From Pseudomonadota bacterium (GTDB lineage Bacteria > Desulfobacterota > Binatia > Binatales > Binataceae): DNA of 64,000 nt. Position numbers and translations under genes: made by a program. Location: contig JAJPHZ010000007.1 of NCBI GenBank assembly GCA_021325025.1, positions 188,190 through 252,189 of the forward strand. Reading direction: 5' to 3'. Below are positions 36,144 through 45,916 of this stretch, in pieces (the stretch's first letter is position 1; each line of letters starts with the position of its first letter). The notes under the pieces were generated by a model, which did no database searches, was not told where the DNA came from, and was given only the letters and a program-made list of their open reading frames with translations.

Positions 36144-39100
36144 TCACTTCAGGACGAAAGCCGCGCAGGGGTCGTTGCCGGAACTGGTAAAGGGCACGAA
36201 GGGCGGATTGAGCGCCTGCACGAAGGCGGCTCCAGGGACGGCACCGGCGGGCTTGGTGAAAGTAAAGCGCGTGGAGTTGATCAGCGTCAGCGCAATCTTC
36301 GCTTTGCCGCCCGCGCCCAGTCCGCCCAGATTTACGACTTTGCCCGACTGCGCGTTGAACAGGTTGATCACGGTCAGTGCCGAGAAGCCGGCGCCGTCAA
36401 CCGTAAACGTACTGCCGCTTTGGGTCACGCCGTCGACCATAATCTGCGCGCCGATTGGCACCGACACCGCGTCGCTCTTGGTCGTGTAGCTGTGGCCGGT
36501 CCCGGCGTTGCTGACCACGATCGAGCCGGGGCCGGTTGGTGCGCCGGGCGGCAGCGTGAACAGGATGGAACTGGCGCCCAGGTTGAGGTCGCCTGGATTG
36601 AGGAAATCGGTGAGCTTGCCGTCGGCCGTGAAGACGTCCACCGCGACGCCGTTTTTGGTGTCGAAGCCGCCACCGTTGATCGTCACGACACTGCCCTGCA
36701 TCAAAGTGGTCTCGACGTTGGCGGTGGCGAAGCTCGGATCGAGACTTGTCGCCGCCAGAGCCTGGCCGTTGACGCCGGCGATGGAGGGCAGGCCGGCTGC
36801 TGCTGAACCCTGCAGCAGGGCATAGGCGAGGTTGGAAGTGGTGTATCCCTGGTCGGTGTTGATCACCTGTAACGAGACGAAACCCTGTCCTTGGGGGGTG
36901 GTGGGCGGAACCGGCACTACCAGTTGGGTGGCGGTGCCAGCGGTAGTGGGCTTGAGTGGTCCTGCATTGGTCGCGCCGGCGGCGGTGCCAACGAAGAAAT
37001 TAACCACCGAACCTTGAGTGAAGTTGCTCCCCTTGATGACGAAGCTGTCACCGACCGGCACCGGATTGCTCACGCTGGTGATCACGGGATGGCCGGGCAG
37101 CGGCGTCGGGGTCGGCACCAGCACCGTCGGCAGCGGTGTACTGTTTGCGCATTTGCCAGGGGTCGGGAGCGGGGTTGGGGTCGGAGTTTTGGCTGGCGTG
37201 AAAGTCGGAATTACCGTCGGCGGCCCTGTTACCGAGAATTGCGCAGTGGCGGTGGCGGCCAGCAGCGTCGAATTGCCCGCAAATTTCGCCGTCTGCGCGG
37301 TGACTTCAGGGGTCGCCGGTGTCAGCTTGCATGACGCGATGCCCTTGGCGTCAGTGGTCCCGACGCATGAATTGCCTTGCAACGAAAGCTGCACGCTGAC
37401 GCCCGATACCGGCACCGCCGGGCTGACGGAAATGTCGCTCAGCGCCGCCGTCAACGTCACCGCCTTACCGGCCATCGCGCCGGCCGGACTGAGGTTGAGT
37501 GTCAGGAAGCTGGTGTGTTTGCCCACGGCCCAGGTAATTACGCTCTGATTGGAGGTCAGGTTGATGGTTCCGAGCGCGGCGTTGGCGGTGACCGTGTCGA
37601 CCCCCGGAAAGATCCCTACATAGCTGAAAGCAGCGCTTCCACCCACACCCGAGCGCACCATCTTGCTCTGCGGATTGGCGCCCGTGACGGTAAAAAAGAT
37701 CGGCGTGCCGAGTGATGCGGCGGTGTAATGAAAGGTGGCGGCTAAGGTCTGCGGCGTACCCTGTATGGGGTTGGGCGAGAACGTGGGCGGTGAAAGCTCC
37801 AGCGCCGGCGGCTGGGCAGGCGCGGCGTAGGTGCAGCTTCCCGTGGCGTCCGTGATCTTAAAGACCGCGTCGCCCTGCGCCGCATAGATGCATCCGTCGG
37901 GGCCGCGCACCAGGTTGTTGGCGCCGGCCGGCCCAGGCACCAGGGTCAATGCCGGGCTGGGCGGGCTGCTCGTGAGGTCCTCGATGGCGATCCCTGAGGT
38001 CGTCTTGGTGGTCGTATCGAAGGGATTGAGAAACAGCGACTGGGCGTCTCCGTTGGCTTGCGTGCCGCTGGCCACCAGGCCGAGGTACGCAACGGCAAGA
38101 TTGGCCAGCGTGCTCACCGTTGGAGTGGACGGACCGTTGGTTGCGCTGACCCGGTTGATGTGAGCAAAAGGCCCGTTGAGGCCCCAGGCGTAGATGGTGC
38201 CCGAGGCGGCAAACGAAATGTTCGCGTTGGGCGTTCCGGGCATGTTGGCGTAGACCATCGTCTTGGGTGTACTGGTGTCCTGACCCGAGATGCGCCACAT
38301 GGCGGGATTGTCGGAGCCGGCCCCGCTGCAGGAATCGTCGGTGAACAGGTCGCCGCTCAGGGGATCGACGGCAAGTGCGGTCGGACAGGTCAGATTGGCG
38401 GCCACGGTGTTGACAATCGTGCCATTGGAGGGGTCGATCTCGAATACCGCTCCGGTGGTGAAATTACCGGTGGTCGCGTCGCGGCTGGCGAACAGCCTGC
38501 CCTTGTGGTCGAACACCAGTCCGGCCAGCGACGGTCCCAGCGCGGTGGCGGTGATCAGGGTGGAACTGTTTGCGATACCTCCGCCGGGCGGGAATTTATA
38601 AATGTTGCCGGTGGGCGAGTCGGTGACATACAGGTCGCCGGCCAAATCGAACGCCATCCCGTAGGCGCCCGAGCAAGTGAAGTTAACATCCCCGAAAAAG
38701 AAACTCTGCGCGATAAACCCGGTTGCGTAAGGAGTCACCTGAAACCCGGGTGCGGCGGGAGGAGTGCCGTTGCCGCAGCCGTTGGCCGGACCGCCGGTGA
38801 AACTCACACTGGCCGTGGTGGGAAAGGGCAAATTGCCGTCGGTGACGTCCACCACGCTGTAGGTGATGGCTTGCGCGACCTGGTCGACCGCGGTGAACTG
38901 CACCTGGCCGCTGGCGTCGGTCAGCGCGGGAATCGGCCCTTTGATTACCGAATTGCCCGGCCCCTGCGAGATCTGGACCAGCTTGCCCGGTGAGGGACGG
39001 CCCAGTTTATCCTTGAGGGTCACAACGATCACCGCGTTGCTGATGCCGTCGGCCGCGACGCTGGCCGGAAACGCATCTAGCCCGGCGCTTACCGCCGGCG

Positions 39101-41243
39101 CGGTGACGAATGAAAGGGTCGGGCTCTGTGACAACACGATGCCATCGGTGGTGTCCTTGGCGGTCAGCGTCAGCTTTTCGGCGGTCAGGTCGGTGACCTG
39201 GAAAGTGGCGACGCCGTTAGCGATATTGGTGACTGCGCTCGGCGGGCTGATCTTGGCATGGCTGCCTGCGCCGGCGCTCAGCGTCACCGCCTTGCCGCTG
39301 ACACTGTTGCCATTGGCGTCGATTAATGCGACCAGCACCGGGCTTGAAGTGGTGCCATCGGCCGCCACTCCGATTGGGATGCTGCCCGCCGGTATCGGAG
39401 CCGAAGGCAGTATCAAGGAGGCCGTACTACTGGGGACTCCCGCGCTCTGCCCGCTGAGCAATAGGTGAAGGACGTTGACATTGGGCGAGCCTAGGCCCAC
39501 ATGGGCGAAGTCGCTGCCCATGCTGGCCGGCGGGTGAAAGCCGCTACTCTTGGCCAGCGGATAGAGCAACGGGTTCAGAAAGCCCAGATTGGCGCCCTGG
39601 GCCTGATTGAGCAGCGCCGCATAGCCGGCCCAAATCGGCGCGGCATTGCTGGTGCCGCCGTACAGGAGACCGGTTGGACAGCCGCCCGCGTCTGCCTGGC
39701 AAAGCAAGACACCGCTGGCCGGATCGGCACTGGTGACCACGTCGGGCACCGAGCGCGACGCGGTGGAGTTCAAGGCGCTTTGGTAAGCGGGACGGCTGAA
39801 GAACTTGCTCAGCCCGAAACCGCCCTGACCCGAAGGCGGGTTGGCGCCGGCTCCGTTCCACCAGCTTTCGCTTTGGTAAACCGAAGCCGGTCCGGAACTG
39901 AGCGAGCTGCCGCCGACCGCCGTCGCGTTGGGCGAATCGGCGGGTACCGCCACGGTATTGGCGCTGCCGTCAAGGCAGGTGCTTCCGGTGTCGCCGGCGC
40001 CATTGAATACCGAAATTCCCGAGGCGGCCGCAGCGGCCAGAATCGAATCGATACTGGAAACGTCGGCCAGGGTGGTCTGGTCTTCGCAATAAGCCCAGCT
40101 ATTGCTGATCACCGTCACATGATCGTTGATCATCCGGTTGAACAGGGTCTGAAAGCTGGCGCCTGCACCGGCGAAGGGCGCGTCATAGACCACGGTCTGG
40201 GCACCCGGCGCGACCGTCAACGCGGCGTTGATGTCAAGCAGCACCTCGTCCTCACCCGAGCCGACTTTGGCGCCCCCGTTTACCGGTACCTCGCTGAGAT
40301 GGCTCATCAGGGTGCTGGGAAGACCCATGAAGGCAAGGTAATCGGTCAGGTCGGCAGGGTTGTATTTATCAAACTCGAGCAGGCCGATGGTCTGGCCGGT
40401 GCCGTCGACGTCAATCCAGGGCGGACGAATGCCGCTCGCCGCCGACTTGCCTGCCGCGGACGAGCCCGAAGCGGTGCACTGCAGCGCCAGCGCTTTGGCC
40501 AGGCTGGCGAAACAAGCCGCGTCGCTGTTGCAAGGTTTCAGGTCGGTAGTGCATTCCTGATAAATATTCTGTTGTCGACTCGCGCTGGCTTCGGGACAGG
40601 CAAGCACGGCAAGTTGGCAAAGGATGTTGACGAAGAACGGATTTCTTTCTACCACCCTGGCCGGCTGCGCCAGATTCGATAGCCCGATAATTGCCTGCAC
40701 TGCGGGAGCAATCTCGGCGGGCAGGAGCGGATCCTCAGCGTTTGCGTAAAACTGCCGCGTGCCGCTCCGATAACTCCGGATCCGCACCGCGAACGTCCGG
40801 GCCGCCGCGGCTTTTGTAGCGCGCATGGTCAGCGTGAGCCGGTTGGCCGAACCTTCGACCAGCTTCAAACCATTGGCGCGCAGATAGTTCAGAACTCCAG
40901 CGTAGGCTTGCGGCGATGGCCCGAAGCGCTCCGCGAGCTGACTCGGGCTGAGAAAATGATGGAACTGAGCGGAGTGCGAATTGTAAACCTCGCGCAGGTA
41001 GCGCTCGAAGCCCGCCTGGTCGCGGCGCCTGAGCACGATCGTCAGGGTCAACGGCTGCTCCGCCTGCCGGTCCGGCGAAGCAACCACGGTCGCTTTGGCC
41101 AGCGCCGGTAATACCTGGCCCGGCAGCCGCACCCACGCGGCTGCGCCACCCGCGTCGGCCTCGGGCGTGGCGGCGGTATCGGCGCAAAGCAGCACAACCA
41201 TCAGGCTGGCTACGGATAAGATTGTCACGGAGCGGCGCAACAT
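36144..41243 (-). CDS. Secreted sedolisin (S53) peptidase with long Ig-like/IPT tail
   Basis: 1699 residues. A signal peptide (about 1-25) precedes a pro-kumamolisin activation domain (about 45-200, with FHHFLSPSQLAERFGPS) and an S53 catalytic domain (about 275-600). The Glu-Asp-Ser set is visible: Glu333 and Asp337 in EDEVLLDI, oxyanion Asp418 in GAGDTGS and Ser532 in YGGTSNAAP. It is an acid-active serine-carboxyl endopeptidase. The remaining 1100 residues are beta-rich: two Big-like domains, an SMP-30/NHL-like propeller segment (about 850-1150), further Ig-like domains, a Pro/Thr linker (TPTPTPLPTP) and IPT/TIG-like modules. A Cys-rich insertion (about 209-256) sits between propeptide and enzyme. 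Confidence 0.88.
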   Translation of the reverse strand: MLRRSVTILSVASLMVVLLCADTAATPEADAGGAAAWVRLPGQVLPALAKATVVASPDRQAEQPLTLTIVLRRRDQAGFERYLREVYNSHSAQFHHFLSPSQLAERFGPSPQAYAGVLNYLRANGLKLVEGSANRLTLTMRATKAAAARTFAVRIRSYRSGTRQFYANAEDPLLPAEIAPAVQAIIGLSNLAQPARVVERNPFFVNILCQLAVLACPEASASRQQNIYQECTTDLKPCNSDAACFASLAKALALQCTASGSSAAGKSAASGIRPPWIDVDGTGQTIGLLEFDKYNPADLTDYLAFMGLPSTLMSHLSEVPVNGGAKVGSGEDEVLLDINAALTVAPGAQTVVYDAPFAGAGASFQTLFNRMINDHVTVISNSWAYCEDQTTLADVSSIDSILAAAAASGISVFNGAGDTGSTCLDGSANTVAVPADSPNATAVGGSSLSSGPASVYQSESWWNGAGANPPSGQGGFGLSKFFSRPAYQSALNSTASRSVPDVVTSADPASGVLLCQADAGGCPTGLLYGGTSNAAPIWAGYAALLNQAQGANLGFLNPLLYPLAKSSGFHPPASMGSDFAHVGLGSPNVNVLHLLLSGQSAGVPSSTASLILPSAPIPAGSIPIGVAADGTTSSPVLVALIDANGNSVSGKAVTLSAGAGSHAKISPPSAVTNIANGVATFQVTDLTAEKLTLTAKDTTDGIVLSQSPTLSFVTAPAVSAGLDAFPASVAADGISNAVIVVTLKDKLGRPSPGKLVQISQGPGNSVIKGPIPALTDASGQVQFTAVDQVAQAITYSVVDVTDGNLPFPTTASVSFTGGPANGCGNGTPPAAPGFQVTPYATGFIAQSFFFGDVNFTCSGAYGMAFDLAGDLYVTDSPTGNIYKFPPGGGIANSSTLITATALGPSLAGLVFDHKGRLFASRDATTGNFTTGAVFEIDPSNGTIVNTVAANLTCPTALAVDPLSGDLFTDDSCSGAGSDNPAMWRISGQDTSTPKTMVYANMPGTPNANISFAASGTIYAWGLNGPFAHINRVSATNGPSTPTVSTLANLAVAYLGLVASGTQANGDAQSLFLNPFDTTTKTTSGIAIEDLTSSPPSPALTLVPGPAGANNLVRGPDGCIYAAQGDAVFKITDATGSCTYAAPAQPPALELSPPTFSPNPIQGTPQTLAATFHYTAASLGTPIFFTVTGANPQSKMVRSGVGGSAAFSYVGIFPGVDTVTANAALGTINLTSNQSVITWAVGKHTSFLTLNLSPAGAMAGKAVTLTAALSDISVSPAVPVSGVSVQLSLQGNSCVGTTDAKGIASCKLTPATPEVTAQTAKFAGNSTLLAATATAQFSVTGPPTVIPTFTPAKTPTPTPLPTPGKCANSTPLPTVLVPTPTPLPGHPVITSVSNPVPVGDSFVIKGSNFTQGSVVNFFVGTAAGATNAGPLKPTTAGTATQLVVPVPPTTPQGQGFVSLQVINTDQGYTTSNLAYALLQGSAAAGLPSIAGVNGQALAATSLDPSFATANVETTLMQGSVVTINGGGFDTKNGVAVDVFTADGKLTDFLNPGDLNLGASSILFTLPPGAPTGPGSIVVSNAGTGHSYTTKSDAVSVPIGAQIMVDGVTQSGSTFTVDGAGFSALTVINLFNAQSGKVVNLGGLGAGGKAKIALTLINSTRFTFTKPAGAVPGAAFVQALNPPFVPFTSSGNDPCAAFVLK

Positions 41244-41471
41244 CGGCTCCCCCGGTTCAAGCCTGGTGGCCAGCAGGCGAACCAGGTGAACTCAGGAGAT
41301 GCCAGCCAGCGTTAAGGTTCAATATTCTAAATCAGCGCAATTTGAAATAAATAACATTTGAGATCATTAAAATACAAGCAGAATGGCTTAGACTGCATTG
41401 TTTCTGCTGTTGACGAATAAAATGCAAAATCGGGCCGGGCTTCGCGCATCGGCACGGAGATGTCCGCTGCG
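41244..41471 (-). promoter_or_regulatory. AT-rich intergenic region upstream of the sedolisin
   Basis: The 228 bp between the HPt gene and the sedolisin contain a roughly 110 bp AT-rich block (41320-41430) in a GC-rich setting, the usual look of a promoter region. I could not define -35/-10 boxes with confidence. Confidence 0.35.
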
Positions 41472-41843
41472 CTAAGGCCGCTGCAACCTTTTCTTTCGCC
41501 TTTCAAGCGCCTGGCGGGCTTGTTCGAAGTCGCGCTCCCATTGGGCCACCAGCCTCATCAGGTCGGTGCGCCGCTTCTTTTGGGCTGCACGCTCCAGTTT
41601 GCGCATCGTCGGCACCAGGCCGGTGACTCCAAGGGTTGCGGTGAAGCCGATGCAGGTGTGCGCGGCGCGCGCCACCCCATCAAGGTCGCCGGCGTCGATG
41701 GCGGCACGCACTTTGGCGAGACCCTCGGTGGTGTGGCGCACGAACATCGCCACCAGTTCGTCCATCGCGGCCGGATCGCCTGCGGCGAGATCCTCGATGA
41801 TACTGAAGTCGATTTCGATTCGTTTGGTGCGCCCCGGCGTCAC
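41472..41843 (-). CDS. Histidine phosphotransfer (HPt) domain protein
   Basis: 123 residues from GTG 41843. It is a stand-alone HPt four-helix bundle: FSIIEDLAAGDPAAMDELVAMF, then the phosphohistidine motif AAHTCIGFTATLG with His62, then LVPTMRKLERAA. Such proteins relay phosphate between hybrid kinases and response regulators. No hybrid kinase is adjacent. A basic C-terminal tail (ERRKKRLQRP) is unusual. It reads in the same direction as the sedolisin, 228 bp upstream. Confidence 0.82.
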   Translation of the reverse strand: MTPGRTKRIEIDFSIIEDLAAGDPAAMDELVAMFVRHTTEGLAKVRAAIDAGDLDGVARAAHTCIGFTATLGVTGLVPTMRKLERAAQKKRRTDLMRLVAQWERDFEQARQALERRKKRLQRP

Positions 41844-42018
41844 AGTGTCGGCACACCCACGACCGGCGCATCACGTCTGTTGCTCAGCTACGCGCCGATG
41901 CGCCCATCGTGTTCGGCTCTGACGCGATCACTCAACGCCATGAATTGACCCCGTTGCTGCTTCCCTTTCATTGCGCCGCCGGCGGCGCTAGAAGTTAGCA
42001 CCGGTCAGGAGGTTTGCG

Positions 42019-43128
42019 ATGAAAGTCAGGGCCGCCGTTGCGCATCGGGCGGGAGCGCCGCTGGAAGTCACCCAGGTCGACCTTGAAGGGCCGCGCCGCG
42101 GCGAGGTGCTGGTGGAAATCAAGGCCACCGGCGTATGCCATACCGACGCCTACACGCTGTCGGGCAAGGACCCCGAAGGGTTGTTCCCCTGTATCATGGG
42201 GCACGAGGGAGCGGGGGTTGTGGTCGAGACCGGGGCGGAGGTCACCACGCTCAAGCCCGGCGACCACGTAATCCCGCTCTACACTCCCGAATGCCGCAAC
42301 TGCCCCTCGTGTCTGTCGGGCAAGACCAATCTGTGCACCGCGATTCGCGACACCCAGGGGCGCGGCGTAATGCCCGACGGCACCAGCCGCTTTTCGCTAG
42401 GCGGGAAGATGGTGCACCATTACATGGGCACCTCGACTTTCGCCAATTACACGGTGGTGCCAGAAATCGCGCTGGCCAAGGTGCGCGAGGACGCCCCCTT
42501 CGACAAGATCTGTTACATCGGATGCGGTGTTACGACCGGAATCGGCGCGGTGATCAACACCGCCAAAGTGCAAGTCGGCGACCGCGTGGTGGTGTTCGGC
42601 CTGGGCGGAATCGGGCTCAACGTCGTGCAAGGGGCGCGGATGGCGGGGGCGCGCATGATCGTCGGCATCGACCTCAATCCGGCGCGCAAGGCGATCGCCG
42701 AGAAGTTCGGGATGACCCACTTCGTCAATCCCAAAGAGGTCGAGGGCGAGCTGGTGCCCTACCTGGTCAACCTGACCGGCGGCGGCGCGGACTTTGCCTT
42801 CGAATGCGTGGGCGACGTCAAGCTGATGCGTCAGGCGCTGGAATGCTGTCAGCGCGGATGGGGCACGTGCGTGATAATCGGCGTGGCGGCGGCGGGCCAG
42901 GAAATCTCCACGCGTCCGTTCCAACTGGTCACCGGCCGTACCTGGAAAGGCACCGCGTTCGGCGGCGCCAGGGGCCGGCGCGACGTGCCCAAAATCGTCG
43001 ACTGGTACATGGAAGGGCGCATCAATATCGACGACCTGATCACGCACACGATGCCTCTTGAGCGCATCAACGACGCCTTCGACCTGATGCATCAGGGCGA
43101 GTCGATCCGCTCGGTGATCGTGTATTGA
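42019..43128 (+). CDS. frmA: S-(hydroxymethyl)glutathione dehydrogenase / class III alcohol dehydrogenase
   Basis: 369 residues, standard for class III ADH. Catalytic zinc ligands Cys40 and His62 ([15 protein letters not shown]); structural zinc Cys92, 95, 98 and 106 ([15 protein letters not shown]); NAD-binding GLGGIG. The segment [28 protein letters not shown] is typical of the glutathione-dependent formaldehyde dehydrogenase group. It oxidises S-hydroxymethylglutathione and can reduce S-nitrosoglutathione. A ribosome site GGAGG lies just upstream. No S-formylglutathione hydrolase is nearby. Confidence 0.92.
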   Translation: MKVRAAVAHRAGAPLEVTQVDLEGPRRGEVLVEIKATGVCHTDAYTLSGKDPEGLFPCIMGHEGAGVVVETGAEVTTLKPGDHVIPLYTPECRNCPSCLSGKTNLCTAIRDTQGRGVMPDGTSRFSLGGKMVHHYMGTSTFANYTVVPEIALAKVREDAPFDKICYIGCGVTTGIGAVINTAKVQVGDRVVVFGLGGIGLNVVQGARMAGARMIVGIDLNPARKAIAEKFGMTHFVNPKEVEGELVPYLVNLTGGGADFAFECVGDVKLMRQALECCQRGWGTCVIIGVAAAGQEISTRPFQLVTGRTWKGTAFGGARGRRDVPKIVDWYMEGRINIDDLITHTMPLERINDAFDLMHQGESIRSVIVY

Positions 43129-43306
43129 GAGCACACTTGGTCAGCGAGACAGCGCGTCTTCAGACCAGCCCAGGTCATCCCGGCTTGCGGTCAGAGCTTC
43201 GATTCGAGTGCGTGGCAATGACCGCCTGCCAAGATCCCCCAGGCTAACTGACAAGCGACAAGGGCGCCGCCTTCATAGCGGTCATCACCTCTTCGCGCGG
43301 GTCGAG

Positions 43307-44095
43307 TCATCGGAACTTCGGAGCGCGCTTTTCTCTGATGCCCGCCAGGCCTTCCCGGGCGTCGGCGCCAAAGAAGCCCAGCATCTCCAGCGCCAGCGAG
43401 GTGTCGAAGGCCGGACCCGCCATGCGCAGCCAATTGTTCAGCGACCGCTTGGTCCAGCGCAGCGCCTGCTGGGGACCGGCGCCCAGCTTGCGCGCCACCT
43501 CCATCGCCCGCTCCATCAGCTTGTCGGCGGGCACGCACAGGCTGACCAGTCCGATGCGCTCGGCTTCCTTGCCGTCGATAAAGTCGGAGGTGAGCAGATA
43601 GTACTTGGCCTTGGCCATCCCGCACAGCAGCGGCCAGGCGATGACGGCGTGATCGCCCGCCGCGACGCCGATTCTCAGATGGCCGTCGGTAAAGCGCACG
43701 TTGTCGGCGGCGATGCTGATGTCGGCCAGCAGCGCCACCGCCAGCCCGGCACCTACCGCCACGCCGTTGATCGCTGACACAATCGGTTTGTCGAGGTTGA
43801 TCATGTTGTAGACAATGTCGCCCGCTTCACGCCAACTCTGCGCCACCGCCTCGGGGCTGCGCGTCATCTCCTCGATCATGTCCAGGTCGCCGCCCGCGGA
43901 GAAGGCGCGTCCCGCGCCGGTAATCAGGATCACGCGCGCGTCGGGATCCTCGTCGGCGTCCCTCCAGACCTGGGTCAGCTCCCAATGCAGGCGGCGGTTG
44001 GTGGCGTTGAGCACCTCGGGCCGGTTGATCGTGACCAGCAGCACGCCGTGCTCTTTATGCTCGAAGAGCAAATGCTGATATTCGCTGTATTTCAT
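43307..44095 (-). CDS. Enoyl-CoA hydratase/isomerase family protein
   Basis: 262 residues from ATG 44095 (AGGAAG about 6 nt upstream). Crotonase fold with GRAFSAGGDLDMIEEM and GVAVGAGLAVALLADISIAA as oxyanion-hole elements. The hydratase glutamate of GGxE is replaced (GAGLA), and HLRIGVAAGDHAV replaces the second-glutamate loop, so classical hydration is unlikely. Divergent from the amidohydrolase gene at 44252, sharing a 156 bp promoter region, suggesting a joint degradative function. Confidence 0.82.
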   Translation of the reverse strand: MKYSEYQHLLFEHKEHGVLLVTINRPEVLNATNRRLHWELTQVWRDADEDPDARVILITGAGRAFSAGGDLDMIEEMTRSPEAVAQSWREAGDIVYNMINLDKPIVSAINGVAVGAGLAVALLADISIAADNVRFTDGHLRIGVAAGDHAVIAWPLLCGMAKAKYYLLTSDFIDGKEAERIGLVSLCVPADKLMERAMEVARKLGAGPQQALRWTKRSLNNWLRMAGPAFDTSLALEMLGFFGADAREGLAGIREKRAPKFR

Positions 44096-44251
44096 TGCTA
44101 CTTCCTTGCCGCGCGCTCCCGCGCGACTGTCTGCATGTAAGCGAAAACCTTCGGTGCGGTAAAGCGCCGCCGATACGCTGTCTCGCCACAGCGCAATCGG
44201 CTAGCTTGAAGTGCGCGCGGAAGTTTGGAATTCGTGTTTGAGGAGGAGCAA

Positions 44252-45685
44252 ATGGCGAGCGGCAGCAACGGCCAATCCGCGGCGATACGCGCCAAACTGA
44301 ACCATCCGGTTATCGACTCCGACGGGCATTGGATCGACTACGCGCCGGCCTTTGTGGAATATCTGCGCGACAGCGCCGGCCCCCGGGTGGTCGAGCGCTT
44401 CCACAAATCCATCCCTTTCGGCGATACCTCGCTGATGTCGCGCGAGGTGCGCCTGGATCGCCGCTATCCGCAGCCGCCGTGGTGGGGGCTGACCACCAGC
44501 ACGCCCGACCGCGCCACCGCGATGCTGCCGCGGATGCTGTACGAACGGATGCCCGAATTGGGGCTGGACTTCGCGGTTCTGTATCCGAGCGGGCCGGGTC
44601 TGTTTGCCGCCTACTTCGGCGACGAAGAGGTGCGCCGCGCCTCCTGCCACGCGTTCAACAAATTCATCGCCGACACCTTCGACGGCTTGCAGGACCGCCT
44701 GACCCCGGCCGCGGCGATCCCGATGCATACTCCGGACGAGGCGATCGCCGAACTGGAGCACGTAAAGAGCCTGGGGCTGAAGGCGATCATGGTCGCCAGC
44801 CTGGTGCGCCGGCGCATCCCCTGGGTGATGCGCGAGATGCCGCAGGCGGCGCGTCTGGCTACCTGGTTCGACATGCTCGGCATCGACAGCGAGTACGATT
44901 ACGATCCGTTCTGGGCAAAATGCCAGGAGCTGGGCTTCTCGCCCACCTTTCATACCGGCAGCCAGGGACTGGGGCTGCGCGCTTCGGTCAGCAACTGGGT
45001 CTACAATCATATCGGCCATTTCGCCGAGGCCAACGACGCGCTGTGCAAGGCGCTGTTTTTGGGCGGCGTGACGCGCCGCTTTCCCAAACTTCGCTTCGGC
45101 TTTCTGGAGGGCGGCGTCGCCTACGGCTTCAAGCTGCTCAACGATCTGATCGGCCATTTCAAGACCCGCAATCCGCAGGCGCTGAAGTACTGCAATCCGG
45201 CCAACCTCGACGTCGAATTCCTGGTCAGCATGTTCGAAAAGTATGGCACCGACACGATGAAGCGCACGCTTGACGCGCAGACCCTGCGCGCCGGGATGGA
45301 ACGCGTCGGGCCGCCCGAGCAGCTAAACGAGTTCGCCGCCTGCGGCGCGCAAAGCCCTCAGGATATCTGCCGGTTGTTCGTGCCGAGTTTCTACTTCGGC
45401 TGCGAGGCGGAAGACCACGCCAACGCCTGGGCGTTCAACGCCACCGTGGTGCCGGGCCATAATCGGCTGCACGCAATCCTCGGCACCGACATCGGCCATT
45501 TCGACGTGACCGACATGTCGATGGTGGTGGCGGAGGCGTGGGAACTGGTCGAGGACGGGCTGATCACGGCGGATGACTTCCGCGACTTCACCTTCGCCAA
45601 TCCGGCCCGCTTCTGGTCGGCGAACAATCCGGATTTCTTCAAGGGCACCGCGGTGGAAGGTGCGGTGAGCGCGCTGCGCCCGTGA
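44252..45685 (+). CDS. Amidohydrolase-2 family metal-dependent hydrolase
   Basis: 477 residues from ATG 44252, chosen because GAGGAGGAGC immediately precedes it. N-terminal metal motif HPVIDSDGHWIDY (Asp22, Asp24, His26), then TIM-barrel features (LGLKAIMVAS, SPTFHTGS with a candidate His ligand, LRFGFLEGG, GTDIGHFDV near the end). Members decarboxylate or hydrolyse aromatic and other carboxylate substrates (ACMSD/LigW-like). Substrate unknown. Context with crotonase and luciferase-like genes suggests catabolism of aromatic or alicyclic compounds. Confidence 0.82.
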   Translation: MASGSNGQSAAIRAKLNHPVIDSDGHWIDYAPAFVEYLRDSAGPRVVERFHKSIPFGDTSLMSREVRLDRRYPQPPWWGLTTSTPDRATAMLPRMLYERMPELGLDFAVLYPSGPGLFAAYFGDEEVRRASCHAFNKFIADTFDGLQDRLTPAAAIPMHTPDEAIAELEHVKSLGLKAIMVASLVRRRIPWVMREMPQAARLATWFDMLGIDSEYDYDPFWAKCQELGFSPTFHTGSQGLGLRASVSNWVYNHIGHFAEANDALCKALFLGGVTRRFPKLRFGFLEGGVAYGFKLLNDLIGHFKTRNPQALKYCNPANLDVEFLVSMFEKYGTDTMKRTLDAQTLRAGMERVGPPEQLNEFAACGAQSPQDICRLFVPSFYFGCEAEDHANAWAFNATVVPGHNRLHAILGTDIGHFDVTDMSMVVAEAWELVEDGLITADDFRDFTFANPARFWSANNPDFFKGTAVEGAVSALRP

Positions 45686-45718
45686 CCGTGCTCGAAGCGT
45701 CTCCGAACCCTCACCTTG

Positions 45719-45750
45719 CCCCTCTCCTACAACTGAATGTGGGAGAGGGG
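45719..45750. repeat. CCCCTCTCC...GGAGAGGGG hairpin repeat
   Basis: Perfect 9 bp arms (45719-45727, 45742-45750) with a 14 nt loop, preceded by CCCTCACCTTG. The same CCCTCAC/CTCTCC-GGGAGAG theme occurs inside the MITE-like element near 15465-15495, so this is probably a second dispersed repeat copy. Confidence 0.45.
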
Positions 45751-45786
45751 GCAGAAAGACGCGGCGTATTTCTACCGGCGTTGCCC

Positions 45787-45813
45787 GCGTCTGTGGACCT
45801 AGTCCGCAGACGC
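45787..45813. terminator. Bidirectional terminator-like hairpin between convergent genes
   Basis: GCGTCTGTGGAC (45787-45798) pairs with GTCCGCAGACGC (45802-45813), 12 bp with one G-U, loop of 3 nt. It lies between the amidohydrolase and the converging luciferase-like gene. Confidence 0.55.
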
Positions 45814-45916
45814 AAATCGGAGCGGCCGCCGCGGGATTGGTGCAGCAAAATCGCACGGCGGGTGAGGGTGCAGCTCCGCGGCGAGCAAATAGTCACCTGA
45901 CTGGCGCCGACCTCCC

